Shown: positions 23,290-35,091 of the stretch, piece by piece
Position numbering within the stretch: position 1 is the stretch's first letter
Layout: each line of letters starts with the position of its first letter
From: Suillus spraguei
Taxonomy: Eukaryota > Basidiomycota > Agaricomycetes > Boletales > Suillaceae
Direction of reading: 5' to 3'
NCBI GenBank assembly: GCA_016800925.1
Contig: JABCPU010000070.1
Coordinates: 62,001-126,000, forward strand
Length of the DNA stretch: 64,000 nt
Notes under the pieces: model-generated
The model's database searches: none
Seen by the model: only the letters and a program-made list of their open reading frames with translations
What the model was told of the DNA's origin: nothing
Program-made: the position numbers and the translations under genes

Positions 23290-23885
23290 TCTTCCCGCCA
23301 TCTCTGCGAATGTTATTATCCAGAGTTGATGAGGGCCATTTGATCGACTGCCACACATGATGAACTCACGTACTAATATTTGAAGACTAAAATCCTGCCG
23401 ATAAGGTTCTCACTGTCAGCGCCAAAGTCAACGATGAATCAAACCTTGTCACTCGATAGCCTGATGATCATGTTGGGATCGACAGTGTTTGATTCATAGT
23501 CGCAAGAATCATCATGAAGAGTTAAGTAGATAGCAGCAGTTTCTAAACACCTACTGTGCAAGGCAACTGGAGCGTCGACGGACACGCAACGAATCGCACA
23601 GGTGGTTGAATTTCGGAGGCGACACAGCCTCCACAAAGAGCACACACTGTGCATTTTTTGAAAATGTCGAATTTCCCAACTATTTCAGACTGTCCGCAGT
23701 CTGGTCTGAGTTTATCGGAAGGCAAGCACTACCGGAAGCATCCGGTGAGCGCAGCTTTCGCTTGGGCTGCTTTCTGTCTGGTTTTGAAATACCGGCGTCC
23801 AGCATGAGGACACGTGAACTCAAAGATGAAATACTGATAAGCATTAGGTCCTCGCAGCGAGCGCGAGGAAATACGATAGTCAGCA

Positions 23886-24734
23886 ATGGACCAAACCCCG
23901 TTTGAGGTTGGTCTCCCGGTGCGTAAATCTCAGCGTTCAGACACGAATTTACATTCAAATGATGCTATTTCGCAGAGCTATTACCAGCGACTCGCCGATC
24001 ACAGTTTGATCTCCCAGTCACAAGCAAGTCAAATACTTGAAACAGTCATTTCACCGTCCGCGCCAGACTATCATCGCTGTCCGATTTGCTCCCACCTCCT
24101 CGTCACATGTCGTGGTTGCTCGAACGTCACCTGCGACAATAGTTGCTGTAAAGGTGCCAACCTCATTAGTCTTACGTCTTCGTGTCAATCGTGCTTTTCG
24201 ACCCTTGCGATGGTGAAGAATTGCAGCCAGTACGACTGTTCTGCTCGCGCACACTTTACTGATGGCATAATCTGCCTTGATTGCGTCAAGCCCACAGACG
24301 GTCACATACTTTGTCCCTGCGGGGACAACTGGATTTGTGGCGCATGTGCCACTCAAAACAACACTTCGAGCCATTGTGGACGCTGTCCAGGGTGTCAGAA
24401 TTGTTTTTGTGTCTCCGGGTGCAGATACATTGATGTATGCCAGGACTGCCACAGGATGACGCTATGCAATGATTGCATGGAAGAAGAATTTCCTGATGGG
24501 GGGTCTTCGAGTGCAAACGAGGGCATATTGCTCGTGGCAACGTGCAATGTATGTCAGGGCAGTATCTGTTCAGACTGCTTTGAAGGAGGTCTCTGTTGTG
24601 AATCTTGTGACCTCAATCATTGCCAGGATTGCATGGAGTCCGTACAGTGTGCGGCTTGTGGGACACTTTTGTGCCTGACTTGTGCCACGCATGGGTGTCT
24701 GAAGTGTGACCCAAACTCATGTATGTCTATTTAA
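23886..24734 (+). CDS. Cysteine-rich putative zinc-binding protein, copy 2
   Basis: Exon 1 is 23886-23918 (MDQTPFEVGLP), the intron 23919-23975, and exon 2 23976-24734. The product of about 263 residues carries the same CxxC series as its paralogues: RCPICSHLLVTCRGC, CDNSCCKGA, SSCQSC, CLDCV, CPCGDNWICGACA, CGRCPGCQNCFC, CQDCHRMTLCNDCMEEE, CNVCQGSICSDC, CESCD and CAACGTLLCLTC. An unidentified multi-knuckle zinc protein is the best reading; a role next to the secreted phosphodiesterase gene is unknown. The frame ends at 24734 just after the last knuckle, and a 630 bp insertion specific to this copy begins shortly afterwards. Confidence 0.75.
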   Translation: MDQTPFEVGLPVRKSQRSDTNLHSNDAISQSYYQRLADHSLISQSQASQILETVISPSAPDYHRCPICSHLLVTCRGCSNVTCDNSCCKGANLISLTSSCQSCFSTLAMVKNCSQYDCSARAHFTDGIICLDCVKPTDGHILCPCGDNWICGACATQNNTSSHCGRCPGCQNCFCVSGCRYIDVCQDCHRMTLCNDCMEEEFPDGGSSSANEGILLVATCNVCQGSICSDCFEGGLCCESCDLNHCQDCMESVQCAACGTLLCLTCATHGCLKCDPNSCMSI

Positions 24735-24777
24735 CAATGAATTTGATTGTCATTGACATCGAAATAGGGGAGACTTT

Positions 24778-25408
24778 TATTCGTAAGTACGTGCCGGTGA
24801 ACTAGAGGAAGGTCTCTCGGCTGGTTCCGGAGCTTAGTCAGCATAGTCGAACATAGCACAATTATCACCTTGGGAAGGTTTCTGCTCCATCCAAGCTCCG
24901 ACTCTGCTATCCTACTCCATTGTGATGAACAGAGCCAATGCGGACTACTCTAACTCATTTCAGTGCTTAGTATCAACAATATTCCTGGTTTTTGTCCTCA
25001 GCCAAACGAAAACCGAAATGTGCGCATTTACAAGAACACAAGATAGACACCCCACCTAACGTCGAGAAAGGTCAAGCTAGACGGCGGTTGTCTTTAGCAG
25101 ACACCTGCACAATTCATAAAGGGCCTGTACCAAGTCACAATTTACGTGGAGTCTCGTCAGAAATGGCCACAGGTTCAAGACCTAGACTAAAAGCCGGCAA
25201 AGCGATAGCAGAATGTATAAAGGCCATGTCTACGATGGTAGCATCCTCTCCGCTATACACCGCAGAACAGTGGCTCATCCCTTTAAAGCCTCACCAACGA
25301 CAACAAACGAAGAACAAATGCCTTTTGATGTCCCCGAAATAGAACATGACTTCGAGCTACCGCTATCACTAAACCACCCAGGTCTGTTCGTACACATTCG
25401 TGGCAGCT
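24778..25408 (+). other. Copy-specific 630 bp insertion behind cysteine-rich copy 2
   Basis: Sequence matching the 3' flanks of copies 1 and 3 runs to about 24778, stops, and resumes near 25408 (ttatgactcggaatcgacc, also at 30840-30858). The intervening stretch has no counterpart in the other copies. It contains a Lys/Arg-rich 116-codon ORF (24992-25342) without a recognised domain. No inverted ends or target duplication were clear by eye. It may be a small non-autonomous element, or DNA lost from the other copies. Confidence 0.5.
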
Positions 25409-26044
25409 TCAGGAAACGCACAGTCGAGCAAAGTGTTATGACTCGGAATCGACCAGTAGCGAGTTTTGACATGGAGAGACGGACATCAACAAAGCTTTTG
25501 ACTTTCGTTCGGTCTGGTTTACATAAAGGGCTTTTGAAGTAATTTTACGTGTTTAGGTTTTTCCTGAATGTTTGAAAGTGAAAACATTTGCGATGATATC
25601 ATTCCCTGAACGTGAATACTATGTCTAAACTCAGGTGACTCCTAAAGATACGAGATGCAGGAGTTAATTTCATCGCAGAGCAGACTCGATTTAGGTTTGT
25701 TTACAAGGATGGATCACTATGTGAATGTATATATAGGTACGTCGGCACTGTGTTTGTTTTAGTTCACATTTTCTTCACTACTCAAAAGGTGTGGTTCCCG
25801 TGTTGATATATATACATATACGTTTCGAGCGAGCGCTCGAACTTTGCAGAGGAAGCTCAAGCTTAATTGCCGGCTCAATCCTGATTTAGCACGCATCAAG
25901 CACACGGCGTTCGAACGTTCGTGGCTTCATTCAGGGCCATTTGATTTAAGCGAAGCCTTAACGAAGCCTTAAATGAACAAATGAACCGGTGTTCTGCGAA
26001 GCCCTCGTACGTGCAGTTCGTCTTCCTGTGTCACTAAGCCTGGA
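25409..26044. other. Spacer and promoter of phosphodiesterase A
   Basis: This holds the 3' flank of the cysteine-rich gene followed by the upstream region of phosphodiesterase A, with AT-rich runs (gttgatatatatacatatac near 25800) that could include the TATA element. No ORF of note is seen. The last 130 bases (gcgaagcc repeats) resemble the stretch before 31980 in unit B. Confidence 0.45.
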
Positions 26045-29000
26045 ATGTCTGTTAAAGTCAGGTGTTTCTTAGCTTTAGCCACTTTGGCTTGGAGTCACTA
26101 CCTGCAGTATTTCGAGGCCGTCCTTGCTGTGTCAGCGGATAGCATTACTACTCCTCTTCCCTCTTCATATGCAGTCCCAGGAGCGTTCCCAACTTCTCTC
26201 TACTCTCATTACTACAATAATCCAACCGCCACCTCTGCCCAGCCGCAGCCAGTCATTTCAGATCCCGTCACAGTAAGTCTCTACTTTAACTATCACCTAA
26301 CTGAATCTAACGCGCTCTTCAGCATGACATATTCCCATTTTCCCTGACAGACCAGTATAACATTCCTCAGGTAACATGCTTTCCCAGTTTGCGCCGTGTC
26401 TCTCTTATCGTTTTGACCCTCCGGCTTTCATAGTATGACACCGAAGATCCTCATCCCCTTCCACCCAAGGCGTCCTCGCAACAGCTTCTTCAACAAGCCG
26501 TAGCGCAGATCAAGTCTATCGCAGCAAACCCAGAGTTTAGTACATGTGCGCGGTGCCAGGCCTCCCTAGAAGTGGCCAAGTTTCTTGCTCTTGCAGCTCC
26601 TGAACAAGGCACCAATCTGGCCTTAGCGCTTTGCGAGTACTTCGATTATTCATCCTCTTGCGAGAAAAGTTATGGTCCCTTCGTTCTGGGTCCCATCCTT
26701 ACCCAAGTCGTATCTTTTGCCGATGTGGGAGGATATGACGGACAGGTAAATGAGTTGCTCAAACAAAATAATCTTTTGTGTCTCATAACGTTCCCCAGTC
26801 GCTTTGCTCTGAGTTCCTTGGTTTATGTTCAGCGCCTACGGCAACGACTCTCAACCTCACTGGCTGGTTTGCAAAGCCAAAACCCAACCCTCTCCCCCCT
26901 CCGAAGCAGCCCAGTGGCCAACTGCTCAAAGTCTTGCATCTGTCGGACCTACATATTGACCCCCGTGCGTGGCATTTGCATGTATGCATCGTTTATTTCC
27001 ATTGATATTTTTTACCAGGTTATGCGAATGGCGCAGAAGCAAACTGCACCAGTGGTCTGTGTTGCCGCGAAAATGCTTACAATTCTCACAGCCCTCAGAC
27101 ACCTCTCCTTCCTGCGCCGCGATACGGCTCGTTCCTCTGGTTAGAGCTTGCCTTCAGCAGAAGAATACAACCTGATGTCTTTTTAGTGACGCTCCATACT
27201 CATTGATCACGTCCGTGCTGGAGGCCATTCCAGCATTGACCGGAACTGAATCAACTGGCTTCGACTTTACCATCTTTACCGGTGACATGTTAGCACATGA
27301 TCCAGACAACCAGCAGTCTAGGTACATGTTTTATACTTATTGTTGGTCTTTTCTCATTTCTGTTCAAGGGCCTTTAACGAGTACTCTGAGGTAATATTTA
27401 TGTTCCAAATTTGGACCTTTACATATCATATATTCTGGCAGGTCGTCCTTTATGATCTATTCAAACGCATGCTCGGACCTGGCCCTACCTACGCCACGCT
27501 CGGAAACCACGATACCTGTCTGCCAGATCTAGCTTCGCCTTTATCCCTAGGAGGTAATCTAAGCCAACAGTTCAGCTGGTATGATTTCTCTCATGCGTCA
27601 GTTTCCATTTTATACATCACCTCATCTACCAGGCTATACGATCACGTTACAGCATTATGGGCGCAAGAGGGATGGCTTCCGGAGGCTTCCGTTGAGTTTT
27701 CGCGTGCTCACTATGCAGCATACATGGTGAAGCGTGCAGATGGCCTGAGAGTAATCAGCTTGGACACCAACTTATGTGAGGCGAAATGGTTAACTGGCAT
27801 GAACACTGACAAACCGGTCTATAGGGTACAGGTATGTGATTAATGGTCCGACACAGTCAGAAGCTTTGTGATATAAACTGCGCCAAAGGTCAAATTACTT
27901 CAATTACATTAACTCGTCCGAACCAGACGTTTCCGGAATGCTGAGGTTCCTCACTGATGAACTCCAGGATGCGGAAGATGCGGGAGACCGAGGTGCGTTG
28001 ACAGATGATACTGCGTTCCAATTGATCTGACCATACTTAGTCTGGATCATTGGCCATGTCGTCAGCGGTTGGGATGGTACAAATCCGATGCCGAATCCAA
28101 CTGATCTCTGTAAGTTTGACCTTCCGATCAACATGCAATTTGCTGAGCAGCGTCTGCCCTAGTTTACCAAATGTGAGTCCGCTGGATGTCAAAGTTAGTG
28201 CATGGAGTTGATATACCCAGCGTTGATCGCTTTTCTCCTCACGTTATTGCTAGTATGTTATTTCTTTATGACGCCTGAACAAGTTTGACGACTCATATAA
28301 TCAGACATCTTCTGGGGTCACACGCACGAGGATCAGCTATCCGTACGAGCCGATGCCACTCCATAGAAAGCGAACGTTGACGTATCTTCCTGGTGTCTAG
28401 ATTTTCTATTCCAATAATGGTACGAATATGAGTGCTGAAACCGCTCAGGCGGTATCCTGGGTATGTCCTACGACAGTTTCACGGTGACGACTAATCTAAC
28501 TTGGTTTTCAGATAGGACCATCTGTAACACCCCTCACCAACCTGAACTCTGGGTTCCGTGTTTATGAAGTTGACTCTGCTGTAGGTTTTTCTGCTGACGT
28601 CTACTAAATCAAGCTTATACATCTACGCAGACTTTTGAAGTCGTCGAGGCTTATACGTCAGTATTTTCCGCGGGTAGCTTCATCAGCTCACTCACAAGTT
28701 CCCTGTAGCTGGAAGAGTTACGTTAGCGATTATCCTGCGCTGGACTCGCAGACTGAATTCGGCCCTACTTTCGAGTTCGAATATAGCACTCGTGAGGCAT
28801 ATGGAGGAAACATTACCTGGGGGGCAACTGACCCACTAAACGCGACCTGGTGGCATCTTGTGACTGAGCGTGCGTGTGTTCTTTTTTTCTATCACCACCG
28901 CTATATATATCGTTTCAGAGATGGAAGCGAACCCGACTTTAGTGGAGGTAAGTTCGTGACTAGTTGATTTTAACTTGTCGTCTGACTTATTCCTAGACCT

Positions 29001-29143
29001 TCACTTCATACCAGGGCAAGGGCTCGATACTCACTGCGCCATGCACGGGCGAATGCATTCCTGCTAGGATCTGCTACATGCGTAGTGGCTCTGCTAGTAT
29101 TGCCAAGCAGAACTGCATATCGGGTTATGGATCAGTGCAGTAG
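26045..29143 (+). CDS. Secreted acid sphingomyelinase-like phosphodiesterase A
   Basis: A calcineurin-like metallophosphoesterase of the acid sphingomyelinase/PPN1-like group, expected to hydrolyse phosphodiester bonds of lipids or nucleotides outside the cell or in the vacuole. About 16 short GT-AG introns splice into one uninterrupted frame from ATG 26045 to TAG 29141-29143. Residues 1-30 look like a signal peptide. A Cys-containing saposin-like segment (FSTCARCQASLEVAKF) comes next. Metal-binding motifs appear in the canonical order: LHLSDLHIDPR, FTGDMLAHD, TLGNHDTCLPD, IIGHVVSGWDG and FWGHTHEDQLS. The C-terminal ASM region has PSVTPLTNLNSGFRVYEVD and a Cys-rich end. All catalytic Asp, His and Asn residues I can check are present. 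Copy B (31980) is its tandem duplicate. The preceding gene in both units is the cysteine-rich protein, a pairing without known explanation. Confidence 0.9.
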
Positions 29144-29909
29144 TAGTTTATACCAGTTGCTTATTAGAGTTGTGAGGGACCATCTACACATAGATTTAAG
29201 TAGTGTCGCCAACCAAACGTTAAGAACTTCTATGCCATCAAGCACCCGGTTGTCTACGAAATACAAGGATGAATTTGGCGAGAATTTTCAGGAGCCTAAA
29301 AAGTGAGGATGAGTCGGTGAAGGGAAAATGCCTGGACAGATAGAAGGTTACAACGCTCGTTGTCTGAGATTGTCTCTCCAATTTCCTTCTTCAATGCAAT
29401 CCAAGCATCATTGAATATTGAGGTCGCACTTAGCATTTGATATTGCAATTACATAATACCGTCTGTTCTGCGAAGAAATTATCATCACCGACTGCCACAC
29501 AGGATGAGCTCACGTACTAATACTTGAAGACTTCCAGTTCATAAGTAGGTTCTCAGTACCAGCGCCATGGTCAACGATGAATCAAACATCGTGACTCGAT
29601 GGCCTGATGGCGGTGTTTGATTCACATGGGCCAAAATCATCACAAAGATTTATGTAAGTGGATAGCACCTTCTACTGATAGGGCAGCTGGGAGAAACACC
29701 GAATTGCAGTGAGGCAGCACAGCCTCCGCAAAGAGGGCACTTTCCGAAAATGTTGAACTTCTGATGGCACTACCAGAAGAATCCGAACCAGTACAACGAG
29801 CGCAGTTCTCATGAAACGCGCTTTCGCCACCGTACGGCATGTAAACTCAAAGATGAAACCCTCATAAGTAGGTCCTTGCAGTGAGCGCGGGGAAACGCAA
29901 TAGTCAGCG

Positions 29910-30773
29910 ATGTATCAAACTATCTTTGAGGTCGGTCTCCAGGTGCGTAAAACTCAGCGTTCAGGCACGAATTCACGTTCAAATTATGCTCTTTCGCAGA
30001 ACTATTACCAGCGACTCGTCAATCACAGTTTGATCTCCCAGTTACAAGCTAGTCAAATACTTGAAACACTCATTTCACCATCCGCATCAGACTATCCTCG
30101 CTGTCCGATTTGCTCCCACCTCCTCATCACATGTCATGGTTGCTTGAACATCACCTGCGACAACAGTTGCTGTAAAGGTGGCAACCTCATTAGTCATGCG
30201 TCTTCGTGTCAATCGTGCTTTTCGACACTTGCAATGACGAAGAAGTGCTGCCAGCACAACTGTTCCTCTCGCGCACATTTTACTGATGGCACGATCTGTC
30301 CTGATTGCGTCAGACCCACGGACGGTCACATACTTTGTCTCTGCGGGAACAGCTGGATTTGTGGCGCGTGTGCCACTCAGAAGAAAATTCTGAACGACTG
30401 TGGACGCTGTCCAAAATGTCAGAATTGTTTTTGTTTCTTCAGGTGCAGATACATCGACGTTTGCGCGGATTGCCACAAGATGACGCTATGCAACGATTGC
30501 ATGGAAGAAGAATTATCTGATAGGGAAGGGTCTTCGAGCGAAAACAAGGGTGCATTCCTCGTGGCGATGTGCGAGGAGTGCCGGGGCAGAATCTGTATAG
30601 ACTGCTTTGCAGAGCGTGAATCCCGTTGTGAATCTTGTTACAGCGTTCATTGCCAGGATTGCATGGACTCCGAAGAGTGTGCGGGTTGTGGGGCGTTTAT
30701 GTGCCTGACTTGTGCCACAGAAGATGGGTGCCAGAAGTGCAAGGTATGTCGATTTTCAAACAACGAATGTTGA
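29910..30773 (+). CDS. Cysteine-rich putative zinc-binding protein, copy 3
   Basis: Exon 1 is 29910-29942 (MYQTIFEVGLQ), the intron 29943-29999, and exon 2 30000-30773. The intron happens to be free of stops, so an unspliced frame of 287 codons also exists, but the paralogues show it is an intron. All CxxC knuckles of copies 1 and 2 are kept (RCPICSHLLITCHGC, CLCGNSWICGACA, CPKCQNCFC, CNDCMEEE, CEECRGRICIDC, CAGCGAFMCLTC). The end (KCKVCRFSNNEC) either is coding or includes a donor site at the second Val codon. Of unknown function; probably zinc-binding. Confidence 0.75.
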   Translation: MYQTIFEVGLQVRKTQRSGTNSRSNYALSQNYYQRLVNHSLISQLQASQILETLISPSASDYPRCPICSHLLITCHGCLNITCDNSCCKGGNLISHASSCQSCFSTLAMTKKCCQHNCSSRAHFTDGTICPDCVRPTDGHILCLCGNSWICGACATQKKILNDCGRCPKCQNCFCFFRCRYIDVCADCHKMTLCNDCMEEELSDREGSSSENKGAFLVAMCEECRGRICIDCFAERESRCESCYSVHCQDCMDSEECAGCGAFMCLTCATEDGCQKCKVCRFSNNEC

Positions 30774-31979
30774 TTGTCATTGACATATCGAAAGAAGGAA
30801 AACTTCTAGTTGTACAGGAAACCCGCAGTCGAGCGAAATCTTATGACTCGGAATCGACCAGTATTTGTCACTTTCGTTCAATGCGCTTTAAAGGGCTTTC
30901 GAATTAGTTTTATCTGTTTGGGTTTTCGCATTTTAGCGAACTGACAGGGAAAGTGAAGCCCATGTCAGAAACGTCTAGCAGATCGCCACCGAGTCTGAAC
31001 GCCTCAGTAACTGTCACATGCGTCTCCTAGGAAAAGGATCTGTTAGCTGGGCCTTCACAAAGGCTAGTAGAGCTGGGGGAATATAGCGGTTTCGAGCCTG
31101 CGAAAACTTGTCAGGAGACTGCCGCTACCCCTACCGCTCGTAGCTCTCGTTTCGTTTAGGATTACTATTACTGACCCTATGCAGTCCCTTTAGGGCCAGT
31201 CAGGTGGCATCAATACTCATGACCCACCATAAGTGGACAAGGACAAAGCTTTAAAGTTTCAAGGCCGGCCTCCAACCAGAAGGCCCATACTGATGATCAT
31301 GAGATCCTCAAATGAAACCATTTTGGTGCACCGGGATTGTAGATATAGAGGCAGCACATGAAAACTATTTTGGTTTGTTTACAGGGATCTCGGTGCTACA
31401 TAAATACAAACCGTGAGCGCTGTGAGTCATTATTTTGCAGGGATCGTGGCGCCGCGGACTCAACAGGAATACATAGGCGATGAACGTTCGAACCTAGGCA
31501 TGATGATTCCTGGGAGTGCACGAAGTATGGGGCACCTTTGTGCCCGCACAAATATGAACATTGTTACGTTGTACGTCACTTTTTAAACATTGCATTTTTT
31601 CTGGCCAACGAGACACTGCACTTCGCGTCCTCCTCCAAAGCTCCGAGGCTAAAATGCCTTGAACGATGTACGTCTGCTTCACGGCTGTTGCACAGTGATA
31701 TCGTCTCTTCTCAATCAGGACCTTGGTTTGCTTCAGACACGTTTATACAGTATATATATGTACAACCAACGTCCCGAACGAAACGGCGCCTGATATATTC
31801 CTCTATCCATGCGATGCTTGATCACGGACCTATTGACTTCCTAATTTAGCACTAGCATCCGCGTGAAAAGGCAACATGTTCGTGGTCCTCGTACGTGACG
31901 CGAAGCCTTAAAGTGAAGCTTTAATAAAAGAAGGAGTAAGTGCGAAGCCCTCCAGTTCGTCTTCTTCACGAAGCTCTGG
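30774..31979. other. Spacer of unit B with unit-specific sequence
   Basis: The first 150 bases match the 3' flanks of the other cysteine-rich genes and the last 130 resemble the region before 26045. The middle (about 30960-31750) is absent from unit A and has only a 103-codon plus-strand ORF (31538-31849) without motif. No transposase or terminal repeat was recognised. Confidence 0.4.
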
Positions 31980-34900
31980 ATGTCTCTCAAAATCAGGTAT
32001 TTCTTAGCTTTAGCCACTTTGGCTTGGAGTCACTACCTGCAGGATTCCAAGTTCGTTCTGGCCGTGGCAGCGAATAGTACTACTAGTGCTCTTCCCTCTT
32101 CATATGCGGTCCCAGGAGCGTTCCCAACTTCTCTCTACTCTCAGTACTACAACAATCCAACCGCCACTTCTGCCCAGCCACAGCCAGTCATTTCAGATCC
32201 CGTCACAGTAAGTCTCTACTACAACTATCACCTAACTGAATCTAACTCGCTCTTCAGTATGAAGTCTTCCCATATTCTCTGACAGACGAGTATGACATTC
32301 CTGAGGTAACGTGCATTCCCGGTTGCATCGCGTCACTTTTATCGTTTTGACCCTCCGACTTCGATAGTATGACACCGTGGATCCTCATCCCCTTCCACCC
32401 CCGGCGTCCTCCCAAATGCTTCTTCAACAAGCCGTAGCGCAGATCATATCTATCGCAGAAAACACAGAGTTTAGCACATGTGCACAGTGCCAGGCTTCTC
32501 TAGAAGTGGCCAAATTCCTTGTTCTTGCAGCTCCTGAACAAGGGTCCAATCTGGCCCTAACCCTTTGCGAGTACTTCAATTATTCATCCTCTTGCGAAGA
32601 AAGTTATGGTCCCCTCGTTTTGGGACCGATCCTTACTCAAGTCGCATATTTTGCTGATGTCGGAGGATATGACGGACAGGTAAATAAGGTCGCTCAAACG
32701 GATGAATGCTTTGTGTCTCATAATGTTTCCTAGGGACTTTGTTCGGAGTTCCTTAGTTTATGTTCAGCACCTACGACATTGGCTCTTAACCTCACTAGCT
32801 GGTTTGCAAAGCCAAAACCCAACCCTCTTCCTCCTCCGAAGCAGCCCAGTGGCCAACTGCTCAAAGTTTTGCATCTCTCAGACCTGCATTTGGATCCCCG
32901 TGCGTGGCATTTGCACGCATACATTACTTATCCCTACTGATATTCTTTTTATCAGGTTATGCGAACGGCGCAGAAGCAAACTGCACCAGCAGTAGTCTGT
33001 GTTGCCGCGAAAATGCTTACAATTCTCTTAGCCCTCAGACACCTCTCCTTCCTGCGCCGCGATACGGCTCGTTCTACTGGTTAGAGCTCGCTCTCACTAC
33101 AAGAATACAGTCTCATTTCTTTTTAGCGACGCTCCTTATTCATTGGTCACGTCCGTGCTCGAGGCCATCCCACCGTTGACCGGAACTGAATCAACTGGTT
33201 TCAACTTTACTTTGTTCACTGGCGACTTGTTATCACATGACCCAGATAACGAGCAGTCTAGGTACATATTTTTTTTACTTATTGTCGGTTTTTTCTCACT
33301 TCTGTTCAAGGGCCTTGAACGAGTACTCTGAGGTAATATTTATGTTTCAAAATTGAGCCGTTACATATCATGCATGTATCTTGGCAGGTCGTCCTTTATG
33401 ATCTATTCAAGCGCATGCTCGGACCTGGCCCTACCTATGCTACACTCGGAAACCACGATACTTGTCTGCCAGATCTAGCTTCGCCTTTATCCCTAGGAGG
33501 TAATTTAAGCCAACAGTTCAGCTGGTATGATTTCTCTCATGCATCAATTTCCATTTTATGCATCACCTCATCTACTAGGCTATACGACCACGTTACATCG
33601 TTATGGGCGGAAGAGGGGTGGCTTCCGGAGGCTTCCGTCGAGTTCTCGCGTGCTCACTATGCAGCATACATGGTCAGGCGTGCAGATGGCCTGAGAATAA
33701 TCAGCTTGGACACTAACTTATGTGAGGCAAAATGGTTAACTGGCACGAGCACTGACAAACTGGTCTACAGGGTACAAGTACGTATTCAATGGTCCAGTCA
33801 AAAGCTCCATAATGTAAACTGCGCAAAGGTCGAATTACTTCAACTACATAAACTCTTCCGAACCAGACGTTTCCGGAATGCTGAGGTTCCTCACTGATGA
33901 ACTTCAGGATGCAGAAGACGCGGGAGACCGAGGTACGTTGATGGATGATAATGCGTTTCGGACGATCTGACAATGCTCAGTCTGGATCATTGGCCACGTC
34001 ATCAGCGGTTGGGATGGTTCAAATTCAATGCTGAACCCAACTAATCTCTGTGAGTTTAACCTCCCGATCAACGTGCAATTTGCTGAGCAGTGCCTGCCTT
34101 AGTTTACCAAATGTAAGTTCGCTGGATGCCAAAATAATTGCGTGAAGTTGATATACTCAGCGTTGATCGCTTTTCTCCTCATGTTATTGCCAGTACGTTA
34201 TTTCTCTATGATACCCGAACAAGTTTGACGATTCACATAATCAGACATCTTCTGGGGTCACACACACCAGGACGAGCTATCCGTATGAGCCGATGCTACC
34301 TCATAGAAAGCGGACGCTGACACATCTTCCTGGTACAGATCTTCTATTCCAATAATGGTACAAATATGACTACTGAGACTGCTCAGATGGTATCCTGGGT
34401 GTGTCCTTTGACAGGTTCGTGCTAATGATCAATCTAACTTGACTTCCAGACCGGGCCATCTGTAACACCCCTCACCAACCTGAACTCTGGGTTCCGTGTT
34501 TATGAAGTTGACTCTGCCGTAGGTTTCCCTGCTAATGTCTGCTATATCCAGCTTACACGTCTACGCAGACTTTTGAAGTGGTCGACGCTTATACGTTAGT
34601 TTTTTCTGATTGCTATAATCCGCTGGTGTTTTGCTTACTTACAAGTTCCCTGCAGCTGGAATAGTTACGTCAACGATTATCCTGCGCTGGACTCGCAGAC
34701 TGAATTCGGCCCTTCTTTCGAGTTCGAGTATAGCACTCGTGATACATATGGTGGAAACATTACCTGGGGAACAACTGACCCACTAAATGCGACCTGGTGG
34801 CAACTTGTGACTGAGCGTGCGTGCGTTCCTTCTTTTCCACCACCACTGCTATATATGTTATTTCAGAGATGGAAGTGAACTCCACTTTGATGGAGGTAAG

Positions 34901-35091
34901 TCCGCGATTGGATGATTTTGACTTGCTGTCTCACCTATTCCTAGTACTTTAATTTATACCAGGGGAAGAGCTCAATACTCACTCCGTCATGCACGGGTAA
35001 ATGCGCCACTGCTAGGATCTGCTACATACGTAGTGGCTCTGCTAGTCTCGCCAAGGAGAACTGCAAATCGGGTTATGGATCAGTGCAGTAG
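31980..35091 (+). CDS. Secreted acid sphingomyelinase-like phosphodiesterase B
   Basis: Tandem paralogue of the gene at 26045, with the same exon layout and no frameshift from ATG 31980 to TAG 35089-35091. The predicted signal peptide, saposin-like Cys segment (FSTCAQCQASLEVAKF) and the metal-site series LHLSDLHLDPR, FTGDLLSHD, TLGNHDTCLPD, IIGHVISGWDG and FWGHTHQDELS are all present. The region after the last site (PSVTPLTNLNSGFRVYEVD, then a Cys-rich end RICYIRSGSASLAKENC) is also kept. Differences from copy A are mostly conservative substitutions. Both look functional, so dosage or diverging substrate range are the simple explanations for keeping two. Confidence 0.9.

Larger units (their letters stand above)
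23290..29429 (+). repeat. Tandem cassette unit A (cysteine-rich gene + phosphodiesterase gene)
   Basis: Unit A holds a conserved upstream block, the cysteine-rich gene (23886), a spacer and the acid-sphingomyelinase-like gene (26045-29143). Unit B (29430-35250) repeats the same order and orientation, with offsets of 6024 bp at the first gene and 5935-5950 bp at the second. Upstream blocks, exons, intron positions and 3' flanks all correspond. The left border is also shared with the solo copy 1 at 12655. Confidence 0.85.

Noticed and set aside
29910..30773. Copy 3 of the cysteine-rich gene as an intronless 287-codon gene
   Set aside because: The intron at 29943-29999 merely lacks a stop; copies 1 and 2 show that the same sequence is spliced.
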